Origin: an uncultured Clostridia bacterium
GTDB lineage: Bacteria > Bacillota > Clostridia > Oscillospirales > Ruminococcaceae
NCBI GenBank assembly: GCA_945923775.1
Contig: CAMELR010000014.1
Span: forward strand, 1 to 58,459
Direction: 5' to 3'
Length of the DNA: 58,459 nt
This document shows positions 15,831 through 25,288 of the stretch, in pieces. How positions within the stretch are numbered: the first letter of the stretch is position 1; each line of letters starts with the position of its first letter. Under the pieces are notes generated by a model. That model made no database searches. It saw only the letters and a program-made list of their open reading frames with translations, and was not told the origin of the DNA. Position numbers and translations under genes: made by a program.

Positions 15831-18695
15831 ATGGATTCGATTATTTCAGGAACTTTCAGAATGGTTATCCGCAGGGGTTTCCCCCATCAGCTCTATTTCG
15901 ACGAGGATTTCATGCGGATAATCGGCACGGAGGACAACTCCGACCCCGAGAAAAACTACCGTCTGTGGGAGGAGTGCGTCCACCCGGACGACATGCCGCT
16001 GATAAAAGAGGCGATAGAGAGCACTCAGCACAATATCCTCGCCGAGGTGAAGTACCGCTGGCGCCACAAGACCCGCGGACTTTACACCGCTTACAGCACA
16101 GGAATGCTTGCAGGCAGGGAGGACGGCTGCGTCACCATCTATGGATTTTTCAAGGGCGTACCCGCCGACCGCACTCAGCTCTACGGCTACGACCCGGATC
16201 TTCAGCTCCTGACCAGGCTCCTTGCGGAGAAAATGCTGGACAGCTTCGCGTTCTGCGCGCTGGTCGACCTACGGCAGAACAAGCTCATGCTGCTCAACGA
16301 TTACTTCAACACCGGTTCCTCTGCGGGCTGCGAGTGCGGCTACGACGAGTGGCTTGAGGGGTTCCAGTTCTGCATTCACCCGGACGACCGGGAGCGCCTT
16401 GTCGAACTGCTCACCCGGGGGAATCTTGCAAACTCGCTTTCAAAATCAGATGAGGCGCACGGCGAGTTTCGCTTTATGCGTCCTGACGGCCCATGCTGGG
16501 TAAACCTGAGGCTGGTGAGAATGAAGCAGCGCCTTGCCGGGCGTTACCCTGAGTTTATTGTGTTCCGTCCCATCGCCGCAGACCACCGCGCCGTATTCAT
16601 GGAGGAGCTGCGCAACCGCCTGATAAACGGCCTTGCTATCCCCTATATGATCCTCGACCTTATCGACCTGCGCGCGGGCAGCTTCTATTCCTCCTGGGAC
16701 AATCAGGGGCTTTTCGCGGAGCACTTCAACGAGATAGGAAGCTACAGCGAGGCGTTGGATCGCTTCGTTGAAAACTGCGGGTGCAGCTTCGCGGACAGAA
16801 ACGCGATACTTTTCAATTTCAGCGTGGAGCACATGGCAGAGCGCTTCCGGGCAGGGGAAAAGATGATCGAGTGCGAGGTCTGCCGCGACCCGGAAGGTCA
16901 GCCGGAGTGGCTGCGAATCCAGGCGTTCATGTCCTCCGCCGACGAAAACGGAGAGCCGGCGCTGGCTATACTCAGCGTTCAGCAGGTGACTACCGAGAAG
17001 CTGCGGGAGCTTCGCTATCAGCAGCGGCTTGAAAAGGCGCTCCGCACGGAGAGCCAGTACAGGCAGGCTATCCTGTCCAACGCCATCGCGGTGTACACAT
17101 TTAACATTACCGAGGACACGATATACGACGAGATAATCGAGCAGGAGGGCGTTGACGCGCTGCTTCCCCAGATGGGGCTTACTGTGCCGTGCTCCTATAA
17201 CGAGTACATCAGCAAAAAATCCGAACTTTTCGTTGACCGCCAGACCGCAGAGAATTTCCGCAGGACGTTCTGCACACGCACCCTTGCGGATATGTACAAC
17301 AGCCACCGCCGCAGCTTTGATACGGAGTATGAATTCAAGATCGGCAGCAGGGTCGGGTACTTCCGCGAGGCGGTGATACTCACTCAGGATATGGAGACCG
17401 GCGACCTCTGGGGGCTGACCTACGTCCGGGACGTAACCGGCGAACACGACCAGGCTAAGCGGGTGGAACAGGCTCTGCGCGACGCCTTCGACCAGGCGCA
17501 GCACGCGAACTCCGCAAAGACGATATTCATGAGCCAGATGAGCCACGATATCCGCACGCCGCTGAACGCGATACTCGGAATGTCCACGATAGCGCAGGAG
17601 CACATCAGCGACGCCGCCCGGGTCAACGACTGCCTCGAAAAAATACAGACCTCCGGACATCAGCTCCTGGAGATAATCAACAACGTCCTCGACCTTTCGG
17701 CGATAGAGAGCGGCAAAACCACCCTTGCCAGCGAGCCGTTCGACCTGAAGGTGTTCATCGACGACACCGCGGGTACGATACGCGCGCTGACCGACAAGAA
17801 GCGTCAGCGCTTCGTCGTGGAGATATCCGAGGGGATAAATTATTCGGTAATAGGCGACCAGGCGAAGCTGCGGCAGTTACTTATGAACATACTCAGCAAC
17901 GCCGTGAAGTACACCCCGGACGGCGGCGAGATACAGTTCTCCGTGAAGGAGCTGAACCCCGACCACCACGGTGTGTGCCGCTATCTTTTCACGGTGAAGG
18001 ATAACGGTATCGGCATGAGCCAGGAGTTCCTGCACAAGATATACGACCCGTTCGTCCGCGCCGACGACCACCGCATAAGCGGCATACAGGGAACAGGTCT
18101 CGGAATGGCGATCGCGATAAACATCGCCCGCATGATGAACGGCGACATCGGAATAAACAGCGAAGTCGGCAAGGGCTCGGTGTTTGAAGTCACCGTCGCG
18201 CTGAAAAAGGGCGCGGAGGAGCCTGCGTACATCGGCGGCATTTCCATGGAGGAGCAGCCGCGGCGCGAGCGCATGTCGGACTACGACTTCGGCGGGAAGC
18301 GCGTACTGCTTGCGGAGGATCTCGAATTCAACGCGGAGATAGCGTCGGAGTTCCTTGCGGAAGCGGGGCTTGTCACTGAAACCGCGTGCAACGGCGCTGA
18401 GGCGGTGGAGAAGTTCGGCAGTTCGCCGGAGGGCTACTACAGCCTTATCTTCATGGATATCCAGATGCCGGTGCTGGACGGCTACCAGGCGGCGGACAAA
18501 ATACGCGCCCTCGACCGTCCCGACGCGAAAACCGTGCCGATAGTCGCGATGACTGCAAACGCGTTCATAGAGGACGTCAAGACCGCAAAGGAACACGGAA
18601 TGAACGGGCACGTTGCAAAGCCGCTGGAGGTAAGGGAGCTTACCGCGGCTCTGAAAAAGTGGATACCCGGCTATAAAACTAAGAATCAGAGTTGA
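15831..18695 (+). CDS. Cytoplasmic PAS-containing hybrid histidine kinase / response regulator
   Basis: This 954-residue protein has no membrane segment. Several PAS-like regions occupy the first 550 residues; HPDD-type motifs recur at about 45 and 180. A coiled linker leads to the HisKA box MSHDIRTPLNAILG (His near residue 570). The HATPase domain has NILSNAVKYTPDGG, DNGIGMS and GTGLGMAI. The C-terminal receiver has acidic residues in LLAEDLEFN and the phospho-acceptor Asp in FMDIQMPVLDGYQ (about residue 874), ending with MTANAF. It should pass phosphate internally to its receiver. No output or HPt gene is adjacent, so its target is unknown. GGGGGTGA precedes the ATG, and it is probably co-transcribed with the dehydrogenase. 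Confidence 0.88.
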   Translation: MDSIISGTFRMVIRRGFPHQLYFDEDFMRIIGTEDNSDPEKNYRLWEECVHPDDMPLIKEAIESTQHNILAEVKYRWRHKTRGLYTAYSTGMLAGREDGCVTIYGFFKGVPADRTQLYGYDPDLQLLTRLLAEKMLDSFAFCALVDLRQNKLMLLNDYFNTGSSAGCECGYDEWLEGFQFCIHPDDRERLVELLTRGNLANSLSKSDEAHGEFRFMRPDGPCWVNLRLVRMKQRLAGRYPEFIVFRPIAADHRAVFMEELRNRLINGLAIPYMILDLIDLRAGSFYSSWDNQGLFAEHFNEIGSYSEALDRFVENCGCSFADRNAILFNFSVEHMAERFRAGEKMIECEVCRDPEGQPEWLRIQAFMSSADENGEPALAILSVQQVTTEKLRELRYQQRLEKALRTESQYRQAILSNAIAVYTFNITEDTIYDEIIEQEGVDALLPQMGLTVPCSYNEYISKKSELFVDRQTAENFRRTFCTRTLADMYNSHRRSFDTEYEFKIGSRVGYFREAVILTQDMETGDLWGLTYVRDVTGEHDQAKRVEQALRDAFDQAQHANSAKTIFMSQMSHDIRTPLNAILGMSTIAQEHISDAARVNDCLEKIQTSGHQLLEIINNVLDLSAIESGKTTLASEPFDLKVFIDDTAGTIRALTDKKRQRFVVEISEGINYSVIGDQAKLRQLLMNILSNAVKYTPDGGEIQFSVKELNPDHHGVCRYLFTVKDNGIGMSQEFLHKIYDPFVRADDHRISGIQGTGLGMAIAINIARMMNGDIGINSEVGKGSVFEVTVALKKGAEEPAYIGGISMEEQPRRERMSDYDFGGKRVLLAEDLEFNAEIASEFLAEAGLVTETACNGAEAVEKFGSSPEGYYSLIFMDIQMPVLDGYQAADKIRALDRPDAKTVPIVAMTANAFIEDVKTAKEHGMNGHVAKPLEVRELTAALKKWIPGYKTKNQS

Positions 18696-18700
18696 ACAGA

Positions 18701-19549
18701 ATGAAAAGAATAGTTACGATACAGGATTTTTCCTGCGTTGGGAGCTGCTCGCTGACCGCCGCGATACCGGTGCTGTCGGCGGCGGGGGTGGAGTGCTGCG
18801 GAATTCCGACGGCGCTTCTTTCGAACCACACGGGATTCCCGACGTTTTACAGCATAGACCTCACGGAGGAGCTGGCTCCGATAAGCGAGCAGCTCAAGCG
18901 CGAGCACATTGATTTTGACGGCGTTTACACCGGATACATTGCTTCCATCGACCAGATAGAGCACATCGAGGAGTTCATACGCCGTTTCAGAAAGCCGGGG
19001 GATCCGCTGTTCATCGACCCGGTGATGGGCGACAACGGAAAGATGTACGCTGCGCTCACCGACGACTACCCGGCGAGAATGCGGAAGTTCATCGAGGGCG
19101 CGGACATCATCACCCCGAACATCACGGAGGCATGCCTGCTGACCGGGCGCAGCTTCAATCCCTGCCCGACGCTCCACGAGACGAAGGAAATGCTCCGGGA
19201 GCTGTGCGGATTCGGCGTGAAGTTCGCGGTCATCACCGGATTTTCGGAGAAGGGGCAGCTAGGTGCGGTCGGCTGCTTTGACGGCGCCTTCACCGAGTGC
19301 CTCACCCCGAAGAAGGACGTTGCATGCTCCGGCACCGGGGACGTTTTCGCCTCGGCGCTGCTTGGAGCGGTGCTGCGCGGCGCGGATTATCCGCAGGCTC
19401 TGGAGATAGCTACGAAGTTCACATACGCGGCTGTGGAGTACACCGCCGAGGCGCCCGACCGCAGATTCTACGGGATACACTTCCAGCCAGTGCTCGGGGA
19501 GTATATCCGAATGCTGGAGCGCGTTGAAACGGGGCGGTCTGATGGCTGA
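18701..19549 (+). CDS. Pyridoxal/pyridoxamine kinase (ribokinase superfamily)
   Basis: This is a 282-residue PfkB/ribokinase-fold kinase of the PdxY/PdxK type. It has the N-terminal IQDFSCVGSCSLTAAIPVL and the PTALLSNHTGFP substrate-side region. DPVMGDNGKMY and the anion-hole motif SGTGDVFASALLG, with its catalytic Asp, are also present. It would phosphorylate vitamin B6 vitamers in salvage to pyridoxal phosphate. The ATG at 18701 follows the kinase stop by 5 bp, although a TTG at 18692 is possible. It overlaps the next transporter gene by 8 bp. Confidence 0.88.
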   Translation: MKRIVTIQDFSCVGSCSLTAAIPVLSAAGVECCGIPTALLSNHTGFPTFYSIDLTEELAPISEQLKREHIDFDGVYTGYIASIDQIEHIEEFIRRFRKPGDPLFIDPVMGDNGKMYAALTDDYPARMRKFIEGADIITPNITEACLLTGRSFNPCPTLHETKEMLRELCGFGVKFAVITGFSEKGQLGAVGCFDGAFTECLTPKKDVACSGTGDVFASALLGAVLRGADYPQALEIATKFTYAAVEYTAEAPDRRFYGIHFQPVLGEYIRMLERVETGRSDG

Positions 19550-20429
19550 GCAGAAAAAGAAGGGGCTTTCCCGGCTGAATAAGGCGATACTGTTCCTGAT
19601 AACATCGGCGTTTTTCTTCGCGCTGATGAACATGTTCGTGCGGCTTTCCGGCGATGTCCCGACCATTCAAAAGACGTTCTTCCGGAACTTCTTTGCGCTG
19701 TTCATTGCGAGCGGCGCGATGATAAAGAACCGCTGCTCCATAGTCCCGCCGAAGGGCGCAAGGTTTGACCTGTTCATGCGTGCGGCGTGCGGATACGCCG
19801 GGGTCGTGCTGAACTTCTACGCGATAGACCGGCTGAGCATTTCGGACGCTTCGCTGCTGAACAAAATGTCGCCGTTTTTCGCGATCATCTTTTCGACATT
19901 CCTGTTGAAGGAGCGCGCGAATAAGGTGCAGTGGGCGATAATCCTGACTGCGTTCGTCGGCGCGCTTTTCGTTATCAAGCCGTCCTTCCAGAATGCGGAG
20001 CTGGGAGCTTCCATCGCGGGATTTTGCGGGGGAATGTGCGCGGGCGCGGCGTATACTTTCGTCCGCCGGGCAACGGGGAAGGGCGTCAAGAGCTACTATG
20101 TGGTGTTCTTCTTCTCGGCGTTTTCGACGCTTGTGGCGTTCCCGCTTATGCTGCTGGATTTCAAGCCCATGACCCTGGCGCAGACCCTCATGCTGGTAGG
20201 CTCGGGAGTCAGCGCGGCGATCGCGCAGTTCTGCATAACTACGGCGTATTCCTATGCTCCGGCGAAGGAGGTCTCGATCTACGATTATTCGCAGATAATC
20301 TTCGCGGCGCTCATCGGGTTCGTGGTGCTGGATCAGATCCCGGACGTGCTCAGTTTCGTGGGCTACGCGGTGATAATCGCAGCGGCTTTCGTGATGTTCA
20401 GATATAACAACCGGAAAACGAAGGAATGA
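19542..20429 (+). CDS. DMT/EamA-family transporter
   Basis: This 295-residue protein has ten hydrophobic helices in two EamA repeats. A conserved early motif MNMFVRLSGDVPTIQKTFFRN and the second-repeat segment TTAYSYAPAKEVSIYDYSQIIFAALIGF are typical of drug/metabolite exporters of the RhaT-like branch. The ATG at 19542 lies inside the end of the pyridoxal kinase gene, so translation is coupled. The link to a B6 kinase hints at a related vitamin or metabolite substrate, but that is inference. A perfect 24-bp palindrome (20441-20464) ends the operon. Confidence 0.85.
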   Translation: MAEQKKKGLSRLNKAILFLITSAFFFALMNMFVRLSGDVPTIQKTFFRNFFALFIASGAMIKNRCSIVPPKGARFDLFMRAACGYAGVVLNFYAIDRLSISDASLLNKMSPFFAIIFSTFLLKERANKVQWAIILTAFVGALFVIKPSFQNAELGASIAGFCGGMCAGAAYTFVRRATGKGVKSYYVVFFFSAFSTLVAFPLMLLDFKPMTLAQTLMLVGSGVSAAIAQFCITTAYSYAPAKEVSIYDYSQIIFAALIGFVVLDQIPDVLSFVGYAVIIAAAFVMFRYNNRKTKE

Positions 20430-20440
20430 AAAAGAGAACA

Positions 20441-20464
20441 GCCGATAAATTATAATTTATCGGC
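20441..20464 (+). terminator. Palindromic terminator after the DMT gene
   Basis: GCCGATAAATTA immediately followed by its exact reverse complement TAATTTATCGGC, 12 bp after the stop codon; there is no clear T tract. Confidence 0.55.
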
Positions 20465-20480
20465 AAGTGTTCCACTCGTT

Positions 20481-20768
20481 GCAACCCCTAATCGGGAGTC
20501 AAGGGGGACGCGTCCCCCTTGCGAGTCGAGGGCAGCGCCCTCGTCGCCGTTAGGCGAAATCTCCGCACGAAGTGCGGCACTCTGCGCGCTGGCGCGCAGT
20601 TACTCCGTGCGGAAGCACGGCTAAACGGCAAAAGAGCGCTAAAGGGGTGTGGGTCGGGGAGACAAACGAAGTTTGTCTGAGAAACGTAAGAGTTTTCCCC
20701 CACAAGCAACATATAAAATCTAGTTGCGCCTTTCCTCCTCAACAGTCCGGTGGACTGTTGAGGAAGCA
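20481..20768 (-). repeat. Modular palindromic repeat, copy B
   Basis: Inverse orientation relative to copy A at 9571-9808. Modules occur in the same order: GCAACCCC end, GGGGGACGCGTCCCCC, CGAGGGCAGCGCCCTCG, TCGCC/GGCGA, CCGCAC/GTGCGG, GCGCGCTGGCGCGC, then AAGAGCGCTAAAGGGGTGTGGG, and finally a hairpin around CAGTCCGGTGGACTG. Two extra hairpins absent from copy A are inserted (CCGTGC/GCACGG and GACAAAC/GTTTGTC). It lies between the terminators of two convergent transporter genes. Confidence 0.75.
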
Positions 20769-20804
20769 TATTTCTAGCCGGAATATGCAAATATAAACAA
20801 TTAA

Positions 20805-20830
20805 ATGGCTGCCCTAAAAAGAGCAGCCAT
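20805..20830 (-). terminator. Terminator of the EamA transporter gene
   Basis: ATGGCTGC / GCAGCCAT stem, 19 bp beyond the stop codon on the minus strand. Confidence 0.6.
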
Positions 20831-20848
20831 CTTTGTATTATCCGAGTA

Positions 20849-21712
20849 TTATCCGACCAGCATGAGCAGCGTTCCCGCGACAAGTATCGCAAGACCTGCA
20901 GCGGAGCGTTTCGTGAGCTTTTCGTGGAACACTATGTAGGAGAACAGTATCGACACGAGGATACTGAGCTTGTCTATCGGAACAACGACGCTGGCAGGGC
21001 CGTCCTGAAGCGCCTTGTAGTAGCACAGCCAGGAGCCGCCGGTAGCGAGTCCCGAGAGGGCGATGAACAGCAGCTCGCGCTTGTCCAGTCCGCGGAGCTT
21101 ATCCGCCTTGCCCGTCACAGGGACCATCAGCCATGCCATCACCAGGACTACCGCGGTGCGTATCGCAGTGCCGAGGTCGGAGCTTACGCCGTCGATACCT
21201 ATTTTACCGAGTATCGAGGTCAGCGCGGCGAATACCGCCGAGAGGATCGCGTAGGGAAGCCACTTCGCGCTGCCTGAGCCTGGGCTGTCGGTTTTCTTCT
21301 TTTCGATCATCAGCAGGGTTCCGGCGAGGATCATCACCATGCATACGCATTTCAGCGGAGAAATGCTCTCGTGCAGGAAGATGAAAGCGAGCGCCATCGT
21401 AAGCACCGTGCTGGATTTGTCCACCGGCACGACCTTGTTTACATCGCCGACCTGAAGCGCCCTGAAATAGCACAGCCAGGAACCGCCGGTGGCAAGTCCC
21501 GAAAGCACGAGGAACAGCCATGTTTTGCCGCTTATGTCCGTGATACCGCTCCAGGAGCCGGTTATCAGGGTCATGAGTATCGCCATGATAAGCACCACGA
21601 TGGTGCGCAGCGCGGTTGCTACGGTAGAATCAGTCTTGCGGATACCGCATTTTGCGAGAATTGAAGTTACGCCGGCAAAGAACGCCGACCCGGCCGCGAA
21701 TACCAGCCACAT
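20849..21712 (-). CDS. EamA-family transporter with clear internal duplication
   Basis: This 287-residue protein has ten helices in two EamA halves. The halves are still obviously alike: SGLATGGSWLCYFRALQVGD with VVPVDKSS, against SGLATGGSWLCYYKALQDGP with VVPIDKLS. This branch (cd YicL/YdcZ-like) is often annotated as a general permease; the substrate is unknown. The ATG at 21712 is preferred to the GTG at 21721, because AAAGGA is correctly spaced only for the former. It is a single gene, convergent with the other DMT transporter. Confidence 0.85.
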   Translation of the reverse strand: MWLVFAAGSAFFAGVTSILAKCGIRKTDSTVATALRTIVVLIMAILMTLITGSWSGITDISGKTWLFLVLSGLATGGSWLCYFRALQVGDVNKVVPVDKSSTVLTMALAFIFLHESISPLKCVCMVMILAGTLLMIEKKKTDSPGSGSAKWLPYAILSAVFAALTSILGKIGIDGVSSDLGTAIRTAVVLVMAWLMVPVTGKADKLRGLDKRELLFIALSGLATGGSWLCYYKALQDGPASVVVPIDKLSILVSILFSYIVFHEKLTKRSAAGLAILVAGTLLMLVG

Positions 21713-21889
21713 AAAACGCACTTCCTTTGAGTGAGGAAAAATCAGGCACGCCTCGCAGGATACCTGTTTATATTATTGTATCACGTATTGACGCGGCTGT
21801 CAATGAGATATACAACATCGGTATGGCTGTTGAATCATAATTCGCAGCTGCGGTTTTCTAAAAAATAGCTGATAATTTATCTCAGGTCA

Positions 21890-21919
21890 TTGACATAATG
21901 GCATTATATGTAGTATAAT
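21890..21919 (+). promoter_or_regulatory. Promoter of the GGDEF gene
   Basis: TTGACA (21890-21895) and TATAAT (21914-21919), 18-bp spacer. Confidence 0.75.
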
Positions 21920-21950
21920 TAATATATATTTCATGTCGAAGGGGTGGACT

Positions 21951-23903
21951 ATGGAAAGCAGAAAATGCATTGCTGTGCTTATCGAGAAACCTAGCCTGGA
22001 TTATCAGTCCGGGATACTGGAGGGCATATACAGATCGGCATTCAGCCATGACGCCAATGTGGCGGTATTTTGCGTAACAAGTACACGCAGCGACGAGGCT
22101 TACCATATCGGGGAAATGGTGATTTTTTCGCTTCTGGGGGATTGTTCCAGGTTTTCGGGCGTGATATACCTTCCGGATACCATCGACTATTCCATGCGCG
22201 ACGCCCTTATCACCGAAAAACTCGTCGAGGCTTCCAGAAAAATAAATATCCCGGTCGTGACCATCGACGGCAATTACGATGAGTTCCCCTGTTTCCTCTC
22301 AGACGACTCTGAGCCGATACAGTTCCTGGTGGATCACCTCTCCGCCGAGCACGGCTGTAAGGATATCGCGTTCGTTACCGGAATAAAGAACCACCCGCAT
22401 GCTGAGCACCGCATGGAAGCGTTCAGCCGGGCAATGTCGAAAAATAACCTTGAAATACGCGAAAACCGCATGTTTTACGGGGATTTCTGGCGCACCTGCG
22501 GCGAAGATGTCGTAAGCTCCCTGCTGGCGGGGGAAAGCGGACTTCCGCAAGCGATAATATGCGCGAACAGCTACATGGCGGACGGAATATACGAAGCGCT
22601 GTACAAGCGCGGACTCCGCGTGCCGAGGGATATAAAGCTCGCGTGCTACGGCGAAAAGACCGAAACCTCGGAGTACCTCTCCGCAACTATACGAACCACA
22701 GATAACCTCGGATTCTCAGCCTGCGAGGGTCTGTTCAGCATGATAAACGGCGGCGGCATTCCCCGCGTCAACCGCATTCCCACCAAGTTCCAGAAACGCC
22801 CCGCGCTGACCTGCGGCTGCATTCACCCGGACGAATACAATCTGCTGGATTTCCGCGCGAAGGATCCCAACGAGATCAGCGATTTCTTCACCGAGTACAA
22901 CACCATGAGCGAGAGCCTGATAAGGCGCCCGAACCTCCGCGAGACCCTGTGGACTGCGAACTGGTATACCCACCTGTTCGGGGATTTCACCAGATTCAGC
23001 GTATGCATGTGCGACAATGTGGTGAAGCCCGAGCTGTCGCTTGACGAAAACGATGTCTGCGTAAGCTACACCGATGAACTGCTGATAGCGCTCGACCACA
23101 AACGCCTCCCCGACGGGACCTCCGACGCATTCGTGGGAACTGACAGGCGGTTTCCGGTCAGCGAGGTGTACCCTTCGCTGTTCAGCGCCGACGGAGAACC
23201 CTCCGCGTATGTTTTCCGGCAGCTCCATTTCATAGACCGCTGCTACGGATTCGCCGTACTTTCATACGGAAATAAAATAACAACTCCGCAGGCAAACTTT
23301 GATTTCTGGGTGAACGTCCTTGCAAACGCTGTAGAATCCCAGCGCCGCCTGGCTATAATGCGGTACCTTTATAAAAAGGTCAACCAGGACGCCGTTACGG
23401 ACTCAATGACCGGACTTTTCAACAGAAACGGTTTCAACTCCATGCTTCCGCAGATGGCAGCCGAGGCGCGGGAGGCTGGAAAGCCCTTCCTGCTGATAAT
23501 GTCCGATCTGAACGGACTGAAATACGTAAACGACACCTTCGGCCACAGCGAGGGCGACAACCTGATAAAGACCGCCGCCGGACTGCTTTCCGGCACCCAC
23601 ATCAGCGGAGCCTCCTGCGAAAAGAACTTCCGTATCGGCGGCGACGAATTCGTGAAGGCCGCTTACGGCGATATAACTCAGCAGGGAATCGACGATTTCC
23701 GCCGGGAGATAAGCGAAAAGGTGAACAGCACCAACCGCACTTCCGGAAAGCCGTACCCGATCTACATGTCGGTAGGGACCTGCCTGCGCAGCCCCGGCGA
23801 TATCACGGACTGCGACAAAATGCTCTCCAGCGCTGACGAAGCGATGTACGCCGACAAGATACGCCTGAAATCAGCGACAGGCTTCGACCCCAAAAGAAAA
23901 TGA
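21951..23903 (+). CDS. Diguanylate cyclase with LacI-type ligand-binding sensor domain
   Basis: This is a 650-residue protein. Residues 1-290 resemble the periplasmic-binding-like core of LacI/GalR regulators: VAVFCVTSTRS, GVIYLPDT, AFVTGIKNHPHAEHRMEAF, QAIICANSYMADGIYEAL and RVPRDIKLACYGE. It lacks both the HTH and any signal or membrane segment. A middle domain (about 300-475) is followed by a GGDEF domain starting TDSMTGLFNRNGFN, with the intact active-site motif FRIGGDEFV. No allosteric RxxD I-site is seen ahead of it. It should make c-di-GMP in the cytosol in response to a small ligand, probably a sugar. The ATG at 21951 has AAGGGG upstream. Confidence 0.82.
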   Translation: MESRKCIAVLIEKPSLDYQSGILEGIYRSAFSHDANVAVFCVTSTRSDEAYHIGEMVIFSLLGDCSRFSGVIYLPDTIDYSMRDALITEKLVEASRKINIPVVTIDGNYDEFPCFLSDDSEPIQFLVDHLSAEHGCKDIAFVTGIKNHPHAEHRMEAFSRAMSKNNLEIRENRMFYGDFWRTCGEDVVSSLLAGESGLPQAIICANSYMADGIYEALYKRGLRVPRDIKLACYGEKTETSEYLSATIRTTDNLGFSACEGLFSMINGGGIPRVNRIPTKFQKRPALTCGCIHPDEYNLLDFRAKDPNEISDFFTEYNTMSESLIRRPNLRETLWTANWYTHLFGDFTRFSVCMCDNVVKPELSLDENDVCVSYTDELLIALDHKRLPDGTSDAFVGTDRRFPVSEVYPSLFSADGEPSAYVFRQLHFIDRCYGFAVLSYGNKITTPQANFDFWVNVLANAVESQRRLAIMRYLYKKVNQDAVTDSMTGLFNRNGFNSMLPQMAAEAREAGKPFLLIMSDLNGLKYVNDTFGHSEGDNLIKTAAGLLSGTHISGASCEKNFRIGGDEFVKAAYGDITQQGIDDFRREISEKVNSTNRTSGKPYPIYMSVGTCLRSPGDITDCDKMLSSADEAMYADKIRLKSATGFDPKRK

Positions 23904-23995
23904 CCCAGGACCTTCCCGTGCGCTGCGGCGCAGGAGGGTCTTTGACGTCCCGGGAGGTATTTGCAAAAAGTATCCCGCGGAGCTGCCGCCATGTC

Positions 23996-24024
23996 TTGAC
24001 TATTCCTGTGAAAAGATGTATAAT
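23996..24024 (+). promoter_or_regulatory. Promoter of the RNA methyltransferase operon
   Basis: TTGACT (23996-24001) and TATAAT (24019-24024), 17-bp spacer. The -10 covers the in-frame ATG at 24016, which rules that codon out as the start. Confidence 0.8.
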
Positions 24025-24063
24025 GAAAGGTACTCAATTTCAAAGAAAAGGATACTATATAAT

Positions 24064-25287
24064 ATGGAAAGAAACTATCCCAAGGCGACCATCACCGAAA
24101 AGGGCGAGAGGGCACTCCGCGGCGGACACCCGTGGGTCTATGCCGACGAGGTCACGGAGGTCTCCGGCGAATACGAAAACGGCGGTCTTGCCGACGTTTT
24201 CAGCCGCAAGGGGCGCTATCTCGGCACAGGTTACATAAACGACAACTCCAAGATACGCATACGCGTCATCTCCCGCAACGCCAACGACAAATTCGACCGG
24301 GACTTCTACGCGCGCAGAATTCGTTACGCGCTGGACTACCGCCGCACCGTCATGGGCGCGGAGGACTTCCGCTGCTGCCGTCTCATATTCGGAGAGGCTG
24401 ACAGCTTTCCCGGATTCACCGTCGACAGATTCGGGGACGTCCTTGTTGCGCAGGTGCTGTCCCTCGGCACGGAGCGCGTAAAGGACGCGCTCTACGAGCT
24501 TCTTGTGCAGACCCTCGCGGATATGGGCGAGCATATCTCCGCAATATACGAGCGCAACGACGTTAAGATACGCGAGCTTGAGGGCATGGAGGAATACAAG
24601 GGCTTCTGGGCTGGCGCGGGGCTTCGCACCGACCTTTCCGGCGTGACCGAAATAACCGAAAACGGCATCAAATACACCGTGGACTACATCAACGGCCAGA
24701 AAACCGGATTCTTCCTCGACCAGAAGTACAACCGCCAGGCTATCCGCCGCATTGCGGAGGGGCGTACCGTCCTCGACTGCTTCACGCATACCGGCTCGTT
24801 CGCGCTGAACGCCGCCGCAGCCGGAGCAAAGTCCGTGACCGCCGTGGATATCTCAGCGGACGCCATCGAGATGACCCGCCGCAACGCGGAGCAGAACGGC
24901 TTCACCAACGTGGAGTTCCGGCAGGCTGACGTGTTCGACCTGCTCACCGAGCTTTACCGCGCGGGAGGCCACCCCTATGACTTTATAATCCTCGACCCTC
25001 CTGCGTTCACGAAAAGCTCCAGCACCGTAAGGGCGGCGGAGCGCGGTTACAAGGAGATAAACCTCAAGGCGATGAGGCTGCTGCCAAGGGGCGGCTACCT
25101 CGCGACCTGCTCCTGTTCGCACTTCATGACTGAAACGCTGTTCCGGCATATGCTCCATGACGCAGCCGCCGACGCGGGAGTCTCGCTGCGGCAGATAGAG
25201 GCTCGCAGGCAGGCTCCGGATCACCCGATACTCTGGAACGTTCCCGAGACGGATTACCTCAAGTTCTATATTTTCCAGGTGGTGTGA
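24064..25287 (+). CDS. PUA-domain class I SAM-dependent rRNA methyltransferase (RlmI/RlmK-like)
   Basis: This 407-residue protein begins with a PUA-like RNA-binding domain, containing GHPWVYADEV and FSRKGRYLGTGYIN. A central RlmI-type domain has the conserved NGQKTGFFLDQKYNR. The Rossmann methyltransferase domain has motif I DCFTHTGSFALNAAAAGA, VDIS, and the catalytic-loop motif ILDPPAFTKS. The C-terminal CSCS Cys motif of the m5C-forming RlmI branch is present. It is expected to make 5-methylcytosine in 23S rRNA. The ATG at 24064 is chosen because the longer frame would start inside the promoter. Confidence 0.88.
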   Translation: MERNYPKATITEKGERALRGGHPWVYADEVTEVSGEYENGGLADVFSRKGRYLGTGYINDNSKIRIRVISRNANDKFDRDFYARRIRYALDYRRTVMGAEDFRCCRLIFGEADSFPGFTVDRFGDVLVAQVLSLGTERVKDALYELLVQTLADMGEHISAIYERNDVKIRELEGMEEYKGFWAGAGLRTDLSGVTEITENGIKYTVDYINGQKTGFFLDQKYNRQAIRRIAEGRTVLDCFTHTGSFALNAAAAGAKSVTAVDISADAIEMTRRNAEQNGFTNVEFRQADVFDLLTELYRAGGHPYDFIILDPPAFTKSSSTVRAAERGYKEINLKAMRLLPRGGYLATCSCSHFMTETLFRHMLHDAAADAGVSLRQIEARRQAPDHPILWNVPETDYLKFYIFQVV

Positions 25288-25288
25288 T

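Noticed and set aside
24016-24064. Longer N-terminus for the RNA methyltransferase
   Set aside because: The upstream ATG at 24016 overlaps the -10 element of the gene's own promoter.
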